DNA of 64,000 bases from Spongospora subterranea f. sp. subterranea. Taxonomy: Eukaryota > Endomyxa: Phytomyxea > Phytomyxea > Plasmodiophorida. Made by a program: the position numbers and the translations under genes. The stretch spans positions 62,001 through 126,000 of the forward strand of contig JAUGWO010000057.1 of the NCBI GenBank assembly GCA_049724395.1. Reading direction: 5' to 3'. The notes beneath the pieces are model-generated. The model made no database searches, was not told where the DNA came from, and saw only the letters and a list, made by a program, of their open reading frames with translations. This document shows positions 13,073 through 26,165 of this stretch, piece by piece (within the stretch, counting starts at the first letter, position 1; every line of letters starts with the position of its first letter).

Positions 13073-16055
13073 CAGTGGCGATCACCTTAAACCGACAATT
13101 TCAAACCCTAGTCTCAATCATATTTGAAATCACATGTACACTTAAGTGTATATCATAATTTATAGGTCGTTCAAAACGTATTGAATTAGGAATAGTTTTA
13201 TGAGATGTGTACTTCTTCATCGCATATTCTATTTGTGATTGGTTAAGAAATATTCCATTCTTCTCTCTGTATGCATCCATGTATCTGAACGACTTGCGAG
13301 CGAACCTTCTCATGGAAGCTAGTGACGTTACTTTGAGCGCAACTGGAATGATATTTTCTAGGTCTTTAAATGAATAGGTACAGTGTTTCCTTGTAAACTT
13401 TTTGGTAGCACCCCAAAACATCTCAATCCAGTTAAATTCTGGATGAAATTTTGGATAAGAAATTGTAAGACCACCTCCAGATAAAACTGCTTCCTCTAAC
13501 CATTCCTGTTGCGATGCAAAGTCCGGTTGACTCGAAAGCAATTGGCGAGCATCCTTCAGGCATATCCCAGATCTAGGCCACAACCCTCTCTCAGTAAGGA
13601 TGCGACGAATCCCTTTATGGTTAACACTGTTAAGTGAAGATCCAGAATCACTGGCGAACATATCCTGCTTCACCCTCTCGCCTTCTTTGTAAAACCATCC
13701 TGACCTGAGAAACCCAACGTTTTTACCACCATCCGATAAGTTCAATCTTGAAGCAACAAGGCCATCAGGGGGTTTGGCCCTATTATTTTGCGAATTATCA
13801 AACGCAAAAACAGGTTTAGAGTCTCGATGAAGCACGCGGAAAAGGACCAGTGCCAACTTAATCTGCTCAACAAGGTCCTTATTTGTCCAGTAGCCGTCAG
13901 CATTTTTCCAGGTTTTATCAGCTTCAATGTCCCAATTGTGGAACCGATTTTACCAAACAGTTGTATTTCCGGATAGTGTTCAATGATTTCAGGTGTGATT
14001 AAAACTTCCATGTGCCCGTGGCACTGGCATAAAAACTGAGACACCATTATGGATCTGCCCGATCCTTTGGATCTAGAAGGATCGTCAGGCATTGCGACCA
14101 AAACTTCGTGGAATCATTTGATTCAAAACATGTCTCATCGTGGGTTAATAAAACCAGTTTGGTCTAAAATCACAGTTTCCATGTTATCACCGTCGAACTT
14201 ATCCATTTGCGCATGCAATTTATCGAATAACTGTAGAAACCTGAGAATGTCTTGTTAGCGATGCTTTGAGTTGAATATTTAAATTTGTTACCGTACCTTT
14301 TCCGATACTCTACAACATCAGAACGTTCCACCATCAGTATATGTCCCCTTCTTATATTGTACGCTACTGAAGCCAAGTCGATGAAGCCATCTTCTGGCAG
14401 TTCCTTCTGTAATAACAGTTGGATTCGTAAAGCCGAGCATGTCAATCTTATGAAGATTGTCGGAAACCCATTTAGCAGAAGAGTTCCCATCTTCAAGTTC
14501 GATTCTCTGAGATCTCAGATGCGTTAGGCATGCACTTGCAACATCTGGGTCTTCAATCAACGATCTTGTTTTGACATGTTTGCCTTGCAAAGAAACGTTG
14601 ATTGTTTTGAACTGTAGAAATTGCAGTGCCCATTGTCGAAGCCTTCGACTGCGGTAATCACAGCCCTGATCAGTCCCAAAAAACATTTTGGTGACCTCCA
14701 GTGATGATCTCATCTTGGATCCAGGATTTGCTTTTACAGCCTGCAGGTATCTTAGGACGCACATATATTTAATATTCTGGAACTTGTTCAACTTGTTGCC
14801 CTGTTCCACAATTCTTGAATTTCGCACAGAAATCACGCCATTCAATATTTCGATAGATTCATCAATCGAATGAAATAGTTCTTCATCGTCGGCTTGTTCA
14901 TGATCGTCTTGCACTAATTGCAATTCGTCGGGAAGATCACATGTAGTTTTCTGCTGCGTGATCTCTGTCTTGACTAAACCAATGGGAAATTCGCTTGCAG
15001 CCAATCATTGTCTGTTCTCTTAATCGCCTGGCTTTTTGTTTTCTGAATTGGGAAGCTCGTGAATCGTCTGTGTACGGCTTTCTAAATTGTGATCCTGCTC
15101 CAGATATCCAATTCATAAAAGTCTCCTCGACGCGATCAGCCATGACATTGTCCATGTTCCGAAGCCATTCATCTGCATTGTGAATAACAAAGTTGTCATC
15201 ATCTGAAGAAGAAACAACATCGACAGAAGCTGAGGCAGAATCACATGTATCTGCAATATCGTCACAATTGCTTTGGCAAACCCTGAAGCGTGAAGCTGTT
15301 AGATTGGCAATCTGCTTTCTTCGCTTGTTCAGACGCGGCATGTGGGACGAAACGTCGAGCGAGTGATTATCCAACGTCAAACCAATCACAGTTGAAGGTG
15401 GTCCGCAGTTTGTTTGTGCGTCAGTGCGCATGAAAAAAGCACAGTCATTGTTTATATACACTCCGGGTCCGACCACGGCGGGTCTCCAAGGATCTCCATC
15501 AATACCGCCATGTCGCGTAGCAACGGGTGCTCTGTACAACCGCCCAGAGCACATACGGAATACCCCACGGTATCCAACACGCCAGCGAGCCTGCTGCCGG
15601 CCAAGGCGCTACCACCACCAAATCCCACTGATTTTACGCGAGAGTGGTGCGTACACCCTTTACTAGCGAGAAAGCGCTCGAGCTCAGTCTTTGAGCTCGG
15701 GGACAATGGCGTCCTGTGCGGGGCCGACATCTTTGAAGCAAAACTGATTATCCAACGTCAAACCAATCACAGTTGAAGGTGGTCCGCAGTTTGTTTGTGC
15801 GTCAGTGCGCATGAAAAAAGCACAGTCATTGTTATATACGCTCCGTGCGTATCATTTCAGGCCGCTGCCACTATATGTAAAAGTGCTACAACTCAGTCAC
15901 CCAATCAAATCTGAAAACGTAACTTTTATCTTCTTACCGAGATCTAATGCAATTACGGTCGATTTTAGAAAGAAAAAAAATAAGTTCCTTACCTAGTACT
16001 AGTATAAAGGGTGATGCACAGTCACGGAATTGTCGGTTTAAGGTGATCGCCACTG
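13073..16055 (-). mobile_element. Tc1/mariner-type DNA transposon with 30-bp TIRs and TA flanks
   Basis: Both ends carry CAGTGGCGATCACCTTAAAC plus about ten more matching bases as a near-perfect inverted repeat of 30 bp. Each end is flanked by TA (13071–13072 and 16056–16057), the target duplication typical of the Tc1/mariner superfamily. The 2.98-kb element encodes a DDE transposase on its minus strand. A 97-bp segment is present twice (about 15365–15461 and 15745–15840) around a GC-rich 283-bp stretch that looks unlike the rest of the element. The clear ends and well-preserved coding sequence suggest a recent insertion. Confidence 0.85.
13101..15341 (-). CDS. DDE transposase (Tc1/mariner-type, fungal-type family), frame-disrupted
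   Basis: Reading from an ATG at 15341 (MPRLNKRRKQ...), the protein has a variable N-terminal region, a helix-turn-helix-like stretch (RKIEL..., 'TARRWLHRLGFSS'), then a catalytic domain. Candidate catalytic acidic residues are the Asp in HDETCF (about 14110), the Asp in FAFDNSQNN (about 13795) and the Glu in FHPEFNWIEMFWG (about 13420). Motifs such as GRSIMVSQF, GLVASRLNLS and RFARKSFRYMDAYR match a transposase family common in fungal genomes (from memory). The frame changes more than once. One change near 13900 follows PGK and would be resolved by one extra A in an A run, so a 1-base deletion is likely; changes near 14250 and 14990 may be introns or indels. Probably non-functional as read. 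Confidence 0.75.
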
Positions 16056-16232
16056 TACAAGTACATTCCGACTGGGAAATTTGTAGCAAAGAGACTTCGG
16101 AAACTGCGGCGCTAACAGTGATGCCGTTACAGTGTCACGGAGATTATCTAGAGTATCCCCATATCACCGTCACGCTATCGCCAACCAAGATTGGTTAGAT
16201 TGCCATTGTTTGTTGAGTGATTTGTTTGACTG

Positions 16233-19200
16233 ATGGTACCGATGGTATTGAATCCGATAATATTGATTGTTGGTGTCGGACTCCTCTTTCAACCATTGAA
16301 TGGGGCCGAAACTGACCTGTTTGAGGCAATTAGAAAACGGGTCGCTATAGTCTATTGATGTTGGTCAATACTGTACTATATTAACGAATCGGATTATTTA
16401 GAGATAAATCCGCTGAGCAATTGGCCATGAAGTTTGACCCGAGTGTAGTTATCAATTATCGCGTGAAAATCGAACATGGCATTGGTCGGAATCATTATTG
16501 GAACAAGCCATTCTTCAGTTACATGATCACCGTTCTTGATTTATCACTTCTCCACTGCCGGTAATTTCGACTTGACAATGGTTTCTATTTTCCCCTTGAT
16601 GTCATTACGATAGAGAAAATATCGCCACAATTCTGATAGATGGAGGGGCCGACATATTCACACCGGATGAATTCGGCAATACTCCATTGCACATCGCCGC
16701 TGGTCAGGGCCTGTAATATATTCAATATAATATGTCATTACCCCCTATCTGACACCCTAATAGAAATAGCGCCGTCATCCAGCTCGTGAACAAAGATCAA
16801 AATGACAAAACCACAAGCACTTGACCTTCGAAACAAGGCTGGTAAAACGCCACTCCATTTTGCAGTGAGCATGTGATTGGTTGGTCGTATATAATGTTAA
16901 AAGGGGTGATCCGCTGTCAATATTTACAACTGATTGTTCAGGAAAGGGGTGATCAAGACTCTGTTGGATGGAGGAGCCAATCCCATTATCGTTGACAATT
17001 TGGGCAATACAGCACTGCACGAGGCGATACAACGACCAACTGTAGACTGGCGATAATCTGTGGACATTGGAACTCGTCTGATTGAGATCTCACAGAATTG
17101 ATCAGAGATCATTATTGATATAATTGAGGCGACGAATGGCACAATCTATCCATGTTCTGGGTCATACTGAACCGTTCTTTGTTTTTGAGTGGACAACTAA
17201 TTTATAATAGCCTGTATATTGTAAATCTGGGTGACGAAAAAATAGAGACGCTGAATGATCTGATAGGGACCGATATTCCATAGGAGATCCGACTTTAGAA
17301 CTACTCAAACTCAGGAACAATAATGGACGCACTACTCTATCACATGCACTGTATTATTGTCGGTTGGTCAATTCACTGTCTGGGTCTGTTCAGCGCCTTC
17401 AATAATGAGTGTTAGTAAGGAGATCTCCCGAATTCTGTTGAAGCTCGGTGCCGATCCCACAATAACAGATATTGACGGCAATACGCCACTGCACCTGGCG
17501 ATAGAACGAAACCTGTAGATTGCGATAATCTGGGGAAATTGAACCTCATCTGATCGAGGTCTCAGTGGACAGATCGTTATTGATATCATTGAGGCGACGA
17601 AGACACACCCTGTTCTGGGTCATAGTGGGATGACCGGACCTTCTTTGAGTTTGAGTGGACAACTGATTCATAATAGCCTGTATATTGTGAATCTGACGGA
17701 AAAAAAAATCAGGAACGTTGAATGATCTTATAGGGACCGATATTCCAAACGAGATTCGACTTTAGAACTACTTAAACTCAGGAACAATGAGGGGCGGACT
17801 GCTCTATCACATGCACTGTATTATCGTCGGTTGGTCAATTTACTGTCTGAGTCTGATTTGCGCCTTCAATAATGAGGTGTAGTAAGGAGATCTCCCGAAT
17901 TCTATTGGATCGCGGTGCCGATCCCACATCAACAGATATTGGTGGGAATACTGCACTGCACCTGGCGATACAACTATTAAAACTGTAGACCGCTATAATA
18001 TATGAAAAGTGCAACTTGATCAGATTGAGATCTCACAGAGGTGATGAGATCATTGGTCATATAATCAAAGCGGCGAGGGCAAAGGCTGTCGATATTCTGG
18101 GCCATAATGAGATGACGAATCCCTCTGGGTGTTCGAGTGGAACAATGGTTCATGATGGCCTGTATATTCTTAATTGTATGTTGAAATCATTGAAGTCGTT
18201 GATCTGATCTCACAGGGACCCCAATGCCATCAGTAAAGCGACGTCAGAAATAGTGAACCTCAGGAACAATGAGGGGCGCACTGCATTCTGGATAGCAGTT
18301 TATCGTAATCGGTTGGTCATATTTATTATCCTATTCTAATCACCCACATCAATGACGGTGTCTGTATATCTCCAGTGGTAATATCGCCAACATTCTCCTT
18401 CTTAATGGTGCCGATCCCACTATATCAGATCATGATGGGAATCACCATTGCACACTCGTTTGCCAACTCGCGTGTATGTTGCCCAGATCTCACAAAATAT
18501 TCAAATGAATACTGATGCGCTGACAGGACAGACGAAATGATCATTCTGATTATTGAAAATAGTGACCTCAACCACGTGAACAGGGATGGAAACACTCTTC
18601 TCCAATCTGCATTTGAAACAAAACGGTTGGTCGTAATTAGTGTCGCATATTGATCAGCGCCTCAATAAAACTGATAATTTAGGGAAGTTTTGATTAAACA
18701 TCTGGTGAAGAGAGGCGCCGATGCTATCAATCTTGATCGTTCTGGGAATACTGCACTTCACCTGGCAATATTGCGCGGACTGTATTTTGAACAGTTCAAA
18801 TGTTGATTTATCAAAAACGCTTATTCGTATTCTACAGAAGTGAACAGATCATCATTGATATAATTGAAGCGGCGACGCCAAAACCAATCCATCTTGTGCT
18901 CCAGAATCCGATGACAACACGATTCTATGCGTGTTTGTTGAAACAATTGCTTGAAATCCTGTATATTGCTCTTATATCGGTCTGGCACATTGAAGACCCT
19001 TATTTGATCTCACAGAAACCGAGATGTCGTCACCAAAATAATGGCACTCTGTGTGGACGATATTATCAATTCAAGGAGACATAATGGCCAAACTGCTTTC
19101 TCTTTGGCAGTTGATTTAAAGCGGTTGGTCAAATACTCTCTCTGGCTCTGATCATCGATTTCAATACTAAGGTCTCGTATCCCAAGTTTTGATATCGCCC

Positions 19201-20344
19201 AAGCTTTGTTGAAGAACGGTGCCGATCCCACAATACCGGATGATCGTAGGAATACACCATTGCACACTCTTCTATTGACACTGTGAGTAAAACAGATCTC
19301 ACCAAACACTCCAACATTTACTGATGTTTTCTCAGAACAGATAATTCTATTCTGTCACTGATACACAATATTGATATCAACCACCTGTACAATGATGGGT
19401 CCTCTCTTTTCCATTGGGCTATCAAGTATCATCGGTTGGTCAATTGATATTGTGTGGAGACTGATCAGCCCCTCAATAACACTGAATGGTTAGGGATGTG
19501 GTGGTCATGAAATTGTTAAAGAGAGGCGCCGACCCCATTATTGCTGATTCTAATGGGAATACAGCACTGCACCTGGCGATAGAGCATAATCTGTACACAC
19601 CTTTAATTTTGTTATATTGCCGAATATTTCATGTTAAATATTACAGAAGTGGAGAGACCATTATATCTATACTTGAGGCGGCGACGCCAAGAACGGGCGA
19701 TATTCTGGGTCCAGACGGGATGAAGGATCCCTCAATGTGTTCGAGCGGAGAGTTAGTTCATAATCGGTTGTATATTGTTGATAATTGTGTCGAGATCATC
19801 GAAGTCGCTGATCTGATCTCACAGGGACCCAGATGTCAACCGTCAGGCCACGTCAGAAATAATCAATTTCAGAAACCAAAAATGGCAAACTGCTCTGTTT
19901 CTGGCAGTTACTCATGCACGGTTGGTACAAATTACAGTCTGGTTTTGATCACATATTTAAAAATGTGTTTTTTGATTTCCAGTTTTGACCTTGTCCAAAT
20001 TCTTGTCCAGAGAGGTGCCGATTGCAATATAGCAGATATTGATGGGAAAACACCATTGCACACCAATATGCCAATTGAACTGTATATCGCCCAAATTCCA
20101 CCATATATTGTAATACCCACTCATGTGCCAATAGGACAGACGAAATCATCATATCAATGATTAAAACTATTGATGTCAACCACGTGGGCAATGGTGGTGC
20201 AACACTTCTTCAGAGAGCTATCGAGTGTAATCGGTTGGTCCTAATTCATATTTGACCCTGATCAGCCCCTCAATCAAATTGATGTTATAGAAAAGTTGTG
20301 GTGAAGTATCTGCTGAAGAGAGGCGCCACTTTTCGTATCACACA
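16233..20344 (+). CDS. Secreted ankyrin-repeat protein gene, tandemly expanded and multi-exon
   Basis: The ATG at 16233 opens a hydrophobic leader (MVPMVLNPIILIVGVGLLF) with a likely cleavage near NGA, then ETDLFEAIRKR, typical of an ankyrin N-cap. Downstream at least 16 ankyrin-like repeats appear in separate short exons. Examples are GADIFTPDEFGNTPLHIAA (16650), LDLRNKAGKTPLHFAV (16820), GANPIIVDNLGNTALHEAI (16970), GADPTITDIDGNTPLHLAI (17440), GADAINLDRSGNTALHLAI (18710), GADPIIADSNGNTALHLAI (19530) and GADCNIADIDGKTPLHTNM (20010). Between them recur intron-like blocks ending in TCTCACAG or similar. The region is built from tandem units of roughly 0.5–0.6 kb, each holding two repeats. Exact splicing is not resolved, and some units contain stops or degenerate repeats, so part of it may be pseudogenised. 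The target is unknown. Confidence 0.6.
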
Positions 20345-20364
20345 ATGAATTAAGAGTGGTCGGA

Positions 20365-20735
20365 TTTTGGTGTTAGTCTGTGGGTGTTAACACCCCAATG
20401 TTTCCTCCTGAAATCCTCCCAATTTCGACCAGTGAATTCAGAGATACGTTTTGAGATCTGGACTGTGATTGGATAGCACAACGACTTCTGTCACGACATG
20501 GGGAGTTTGCGCCTCCTGCTCAACGACGAGGGCTGTGCGTCTTCGGTCAGCATCTTCTATTGGCGCATCTGCAACAAGAGTGTTGGACTCTGAATCTCAC
20601 AAATTAGCAGTAGCTACAGTAGATAGCCATTGAAGGAAGTGATTGTACTGTATTGATGATGATTCATCCTCCCGTATTGAGTCGTTTGCCGTTCAAAGAG
20701 ATAGTGAATCCTGGGATATGACAAGATTTAACGGA
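20365..20735 (+). repeat. Dispersed repeat family (copy 1 of 2)
   Basis: This is closely similar to 31405–31760, sharing GTGATTGGATAGCACAA, ACGTGGGGAGTTTG-like and TGATGATGATTC blocks in the same orientation. One copy follows the ankyrin gene; the other follows the Ty3/gypsy element. No coding capacity is seen. It may be a non-autonomous element or a piece of an LTR. Confidence 0.65.
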
Positions 20736-21641
20736 AATAGGAGAACTCAATAGAACATCATGAAAATTCAACGATAATTTAGTAACTCCTAAACTAATCG
20801 GGTAGCTTTATTCCATGTAATATCTCACTTTTTATTCAAGCCCGCTTCTCCAGCGCGCCCGAGGATTCGCCGTTGGTCACTGAATGAAAACCGGATATCG
20901 ATCATAGGCACTTTTGAGAGAGTCGCTATCCCCGGTCATGTTGTTGACTATTGTATTCATTGATGTTGTATGTTTTATGGCCCTATGCCCACCTCGTCGA
21001 TTATTTTCTTCAAATGTAACAACGATGGGGCGTTGAAGACACTGTTCATGTTGATAGATAATCACAGAGTTGCATCGCATTTGCTGAATACTCCATCATG
21101 TGTTTGCTTTTACCCAAAAATGGATATCGGATTGTCACCAATGAATTCAGAAAAATCCAGGATTTTTCGACGACAACGCTTCGAATCCAAAAAACGTTTA
21201 GCTCGTCCTTTTTTGTGAGCCGTCGTCGTCGTCCAGAATTGTGTGTGTCTGTTCAGCCGCCACCGCGATTGAACCTGAACAAACCATTATTCCAGGGATA
21301 TGAAGGTGCAGCCGGGCAGATCCCCTCTTGACTTGCGTTTGGCAACATTCAGGGAGCCACTCTTAGTGTCGTCGAAATTTAGCCAACAATTCCTATAGTG
21401 TTGAATGGCGCCTCAACCACGCCATTTCGGAACGGGATACAGGTTTCTGATATTGGATTTATCAAGGACATGCTCGTTCAGTTTGAGTAAGATCAGGTTA
21501 AATCAAGTTACAAGTTAACAAAACAGATTTCCATCTGACAAATGTTCCGGTTTACCCACCTCTCTTCACTTCCTATCTCTCCAAACACTCTTACTTTCCG
21601 TTAAAACCCCTCTCGGTCCTCTCTATTTTCCCAATGCTCTC
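20736..21641. other. No recognisable gene
   Basis: Short frames on both strands (for example 20970–21331 plus) without domain or splice-chain support. This is mostly intergenic sequence between the repeat and the small gene starting at 21642. Confidence 0.4.
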
Positions 21642-22151
21642 ATGGGTAGCCGCGATCGTTCGGGTTCGGTGCCTGTTAACCCACAGAACGGCCGGGTTCC
21701 AGGTTCCTTTAAAAAATTGCCTTCGCAGCCGGCTCCGCCTCTGACCCCAGAATTTCAAGCGCTGATGACGCAACCAGATCCACGATTCGACAAATCAAAA
21801 AGAATAATACTCGTTGGCATGGCTTCTGGTAAGGGTTCCTGGTCTTCATTCATATCCATTTTCTTCAGAAAGCGACCAGAGATACCTTTGTCTCAACAAA
21901 GACGCTTTGAACTGTCAAGCAAGGCTAGAGCTTCGGCAGGGGATCAACAAAGATGATGTTTTAGCTGTTCTCGGTTTAGTTGAGAAGTTGCGAAAGGAGA
22001 ATTGGAACCCTATCCGTTGTTGCCAGGGTAAGATATCTGGACTTGGGGATGAATTAGACCGTCTCTAAGTCTATATCCAGCATGTGGTGTTCCAGATGAA
22101 ACCGGATTCACTTTCGGCGTGCTAGACTTTTTTTCTAGTCATACAAACTGA
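21642..22151 (+). CDS. Small unrecognised three-exon gene
   Basis: Exons 21642–21828, 21869–22027 and 22081–22151 join in phase across GT–AG introns of 40 and 53 bp to give a 138-residue protein. It starts MGSRDRSGSVPVNPQNGRVP, has a Pro-rich stretch, then KRIILVGMAS and a helical, charged segment (RLELRQGINKDDVLAVLGLV, EKLRKENWNP), and ends CGVPDETGFTFGVLDFF.... The first intron is close to the minimum for spliceosomal introns. The frame change exactly at a good donor/acceptor pair supports a real gene. No domain is recognised, and further exons downstream are possible. Confidence 0.5.
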
Positions 22152-23529
22152 GTTTATGAACGATTTGTTGAACAGGCATGATGTCAGAGTCTGTGCATTA
22201 GGCGCAACTCCATAATAACATGCATTGGATTGAAACTAATCTATCGTTGACCCTGACAGCAACTCTGGGTATGGAGTTCTCTTTTGTACATTAACGCCAT
22301 GTTTCAGTCCTGAAGGTTAGCTTGCAACTCTTTAGCCTGACGTATTGCTGTCTTAGTATATTCTTTGAGGTTATAGGCGAAATGTGGGGAGCTCAAGTCG
22401 TCGGTTCTTTTATCAGACGATGACAAAGTGTCCTGGTCATTGCGCCATATCCATTTTCTCATTATTAACGGACCATTACTTATGCTCATGGCATATTGAT
22501 AACACTTGGCTGTTGAAGACAAGGATTCCATACAATTTTTCCATTTTGAGCCAACAAATGTTTTAGAACAAAAAGTATATATTGGACCGCCAACAACAAA
22601 GGCTGGTAAATGAAGAACTCAACGTTCTGAGAAGGAAAAGGAATCCATCTCAATGATGAAATCATTATTGTCTACTGCGCTTCCAGCATGGTTTGAGGAA
22701 TATTTCCGAAAGTATTATCTGAACAGATGTGAGAGGTGGGCGGAATGTTATATGGACCTCGAACTCGCAGACACCACCGCTTCACCCAGAAAGCATTCAT
22801 CGCGTGTTAAAACACGTTGAATTTACAAAAAAGCGGAACCGAAAACTTCCCTGTCTAATTGAGGCAATATATAAAATGGATTAAGCGATACTTCCAGTGC
22901 TATAAACTGTGAGATCGTTGATACAATCTAGTGAAGTTGACGAATGTCCACAAGTTATTCAAGAGGGAAGTGGTCAAGCGTCCATCACTTTGTGATCAAC
23001 GCTTCTCTTTGCCCAAGAAATGTATTCACGATCAGATTGTCACGATTTTTACTGAATCTGCTTGTTGTAGGCAAACATCGCCAATCTATTGTTAATAGAC
23101 AGAGCGGGCCATGATGTGTCGCAGGAAATACCTGAACCATTACAGGCTTTATGAACTATTTGGCTCAATCTTGTCAATAACCTGCAAAAAGACATCCTAG
23201 CACCAAGCGCAACGTTCGACCGGCAAATTAGGTTCAAATCAGTGACGATGAAAACAAAAAAAAACGGAGAGAAGCGCAACGAATTGTATTGCGACCTGAG
23301 TCAGCTGAGGCAGAAGCCAGGATTTACCCGATGGATATTCTGGAGCCATGGAAGTTGAAGACCATTCCGATTGTGCATAAGACGCCGCCGCCCTTAATAG
23401 TGGATTATCCCGGATCCCCAAATCATAATTCCTGTTTGGCCTCTTTTGCAACTGTTTAGTTTTAAACAGGAAAATATTGGTGCGATATCAAGGCCCAGGT
23501 CAGCCTGCCAGCGTCATTCAATCGATATT
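22152..23529. other. No recognisable gene
   Basis: Only short frames. A basic, Gln/Arg-rich patch (RQQQRLVNEELNVLRRKRN, about 22590–22650) is protein-like, but no exon chain can be built. Confidence 0.35.
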
Positions 23530-23975
23530 TATCCCAGATATGGACCACTGGATCATCGCGGTTTCAGATCATGCACCCTGCACCTTGCCTGTGCTTCATG
23601 GCAAGTCGGATTGCAATCGGCGATACCATTGCGGTCAATTTACTCAATGTAAAGCTTGCAATAGAGTAGTTGTTTGTGGGTTATCACATGACGAATGGCA
23701 TAATGGCGAAGCGTATCCAACTGCCGCAATCGACGCTGCACCCAACTTTCAGGGTTGCCGGAGATCAAAGAGCAGAAACCTAGTACCTTTTTGCTTTTCG
23801 AGACATTTGATATGCCACAAACAATTCCTTCTATCGTAAGGTTTACATTGAGTTAACTGACCGCAATGGTATCGCCGATTACAATTCGATTTTGCCAAGA
23901 AGCACAGGCAAGGTGCAGGGAGCATAATCTGAAGACGGCGATGATCTAGTGGTCTTGACAGGTCCATATCTGGGA
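23530..23975. repeat. Foldback inverted repeat, arms about 125–135 bp
   Basis: Bases 23530–23655 recur in reverse complement at 23840–23975 around a spacer of about 185 bp. Shared blocks include the ATATGGACC / GGTCCATAT region and GCAATCGGCGATACCATTGCGG. Divergence between the arms is moderate, more than in the 411–774 palindrome. No coding sequence is recognised. Confidence 0.65.
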
Positions 23976-24734
23976 TTTCAACACTAACATGACAAGTCGT
24001 TTTGATCTACACGAACATGGCAGGATTAATTGTCACCAATACTTACAACGCTCTTGAGTGAGAAAACCTTGACACCAAATATACGTTGCCGAGGGGTCCG
24101 ATGTAGCTGCTCGACGGTTGCGGATCACGTCATTTCCAGGATCTATTACTTGTTAGTTCTGTTCTGTTTTCATCAAATTCCGGATCTATAGTCTGTCCAT
24201 TCTCCCCTAACTTCTCTTATGTCTTCTGTTGCAGTTCCAACAATACAATCTTCTAGGTGGTGATTATATTCTACATATACTATAATTAACGGTTCAAATA
24301 TCTCTGTTTGTGTTTGTTTAGTCAACTATCGCCTAGCAATCATGTTGCCGTCGCTCAGATGACTGTATGGAAAAGGGTTTTGATTCTAATCGCATACTGT
24401 TCTTAATTCGTTTATAGCGATTCATCAGTAATCGCTGTCTCTCCCCGGTTGTCGGATGTATCAGACAGCGCCTCTGTTAATACGACGTTATCAATCGTTT
24501 TCAATACTTGTAATCAGTGTTTGCCCCCGCTATGTGAACTTGACTATATATGGTCCTAGACCAATCCAGGACCTGCTACCAATCACCATTGTTTATGTCC
24601 TCGACACCTCAATTCGCTTCTCTCGTAAATCCCCTTTAACACCTGCTCGTCGCTGCATCGTGCTCAGTCGGCAGTTTGAGAAGGAACACTCTGAAAATGG
24701 TCAGCCTCTGCAGTATTGTCTGGATTTCACAACA

Positions 24735-24847
24735 GTAAAATTGCCTTTACAAATCTAGAGAAGGCTCTAAAACACCTGATCACAGTCGCTCATATCAAGG
24801 ATGGACATGTTCTCTTGTTCTTCCCCGACGCTTTCAAACTCTTCTGG
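24735..24847 (+). CDS. Possible isolated exon
   Basis: After a TTCACAACAG acceptor-like site, a frame reads IAFTNLEKALKHLITVAHIK followed by DGHVLLFFPDAFKLFW and then a GTGAGT donor. The amphipathic composition and the flanking splice signals suggest an exon of a gene I cannot otherwise trace between 22 and 25 kb. No domain is assigned. Confidence 0.25.
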
Positions 24848-25062
24848 TGAGTACTGACACAGATTCCTTCCGAGGATGTGTCATAACTCATAACCTCATG
24901 CACAAAAAGGCATGAAACTAATTGCCTGTTTAAGTGGCAGATTCCAAGGGAGCCAGCTCAACTGGTCAATCATTGAAAAGGAAGGGTGTGGACGGCTGCC
25001 ATCGCCTGACACCTTTTCTTTCCGGTAGACCATTCCTCCTTCTCACTGGCCACCGATATCTC

Positions 25063-26165
25063 TTATATCTTTTTGATCCACGATCCCCTAACTACCCAAC
25101 CAGCCGTACTTGTGGAAATCACCCGCTGTTCAGAGAAGGTGATAAAATATACCTCTCCAGATAAGGATGCCACTGGCAGTGGACCACATTCATCAACGTC
25201 TAGTCGTTCTAACAGTTGCCATTTGTGAGGTTTGGACTTCGCTGGGAAAGGTTTGTTGCTTGGCTTTTCCCATTGCGTAAGCTTCACAAAAATTGGTTCG
25301 TTTTGTGGCGGAGCCAATGCAAGCAATACCATTGACAATATCACGTCGCACGAGTTTGCTGACATCATGATAATTACGATGACACAATCGCTGATGCCAA
25401 ATCCTGGCACTAAGCTTTCGGTTGAGGTCCTCAGGAATAATTGGTGGTTTTGGTTTTGAGGAGGGGAGTTAATCAGGAGGTGCAAGGGAATTTTCAGCAT
25501 CATCCCGAAACACAATAGATTTCTTAACCCAATCAATGACGGGATTGTGCATTCTGAGCCGATGGCGGGAACGCTCTGAGATGGCCAAAAAAGCTCGTGC
25601 GCACTAGACAAACCAGACCCCATTGGAGTTTCATGTCTTGTATGATGCCTTTGAAACCACTGATCTGTATAGGAATTTTGGACAGTGCCAAGGGAGAGGT
25701 TCCTTTGCAGTTCTAAAACTAAATCTACATATTGAGTAGGTCTTTCATATCTTCCGGCGAAAATAGGCGACCCTGCCTTTGTTGCCATAAGCTGGAGAAA
25801 TCTGTCGTACTGAGTCGGTGGACGGACCCGGAGCTTCCTTTGCTTTATAAGTTTTTGTCAGAATTGCTTAGAAAATCTTGAGCATGTCAAGGGCGAATGC
25901 AAGATTCTGTGGGTTCATCACTGGTTGAGAGACCGGTGCATCATGGCTCTGATAAACATGATGTCCCACATATCAACGAGCCTGATGTGTACTCGAAGGC
26001 AAAAATCGTGGACGTTATTTCAGCTGCGCCTAACAGAACGGCGATGCAGCTAATCGTGGGAGCTCCGGGTCCGTTCACCGACTCAGTACGACAGATTTCC
26101 CCAGCTTATGGCAACAAAGACAGGGTCGCCTATTTTCGCCGGGAGATATTGAAAGACCTATAGAC
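25063..26165 (-). mobile_element. Copia-type integrase fragment with an inverted duplicate arm
   Basis: The minus strand carries a fragment of a Ty1/copia integrase, with a CEAYAMGKAKQQTFP zinc-finger-end motif and LDVDECGPLPVASL of the catalytic core start. Upstream, the stretch 25742–25840 is repeated in reverse complement at about 26056–26162, forming a palindrome. The fragment is broken and lacks RT, RNase H and LTRs. It lies immediately left of the Ty3/gypsy element on the opposite strand. Confidence 0.65.
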
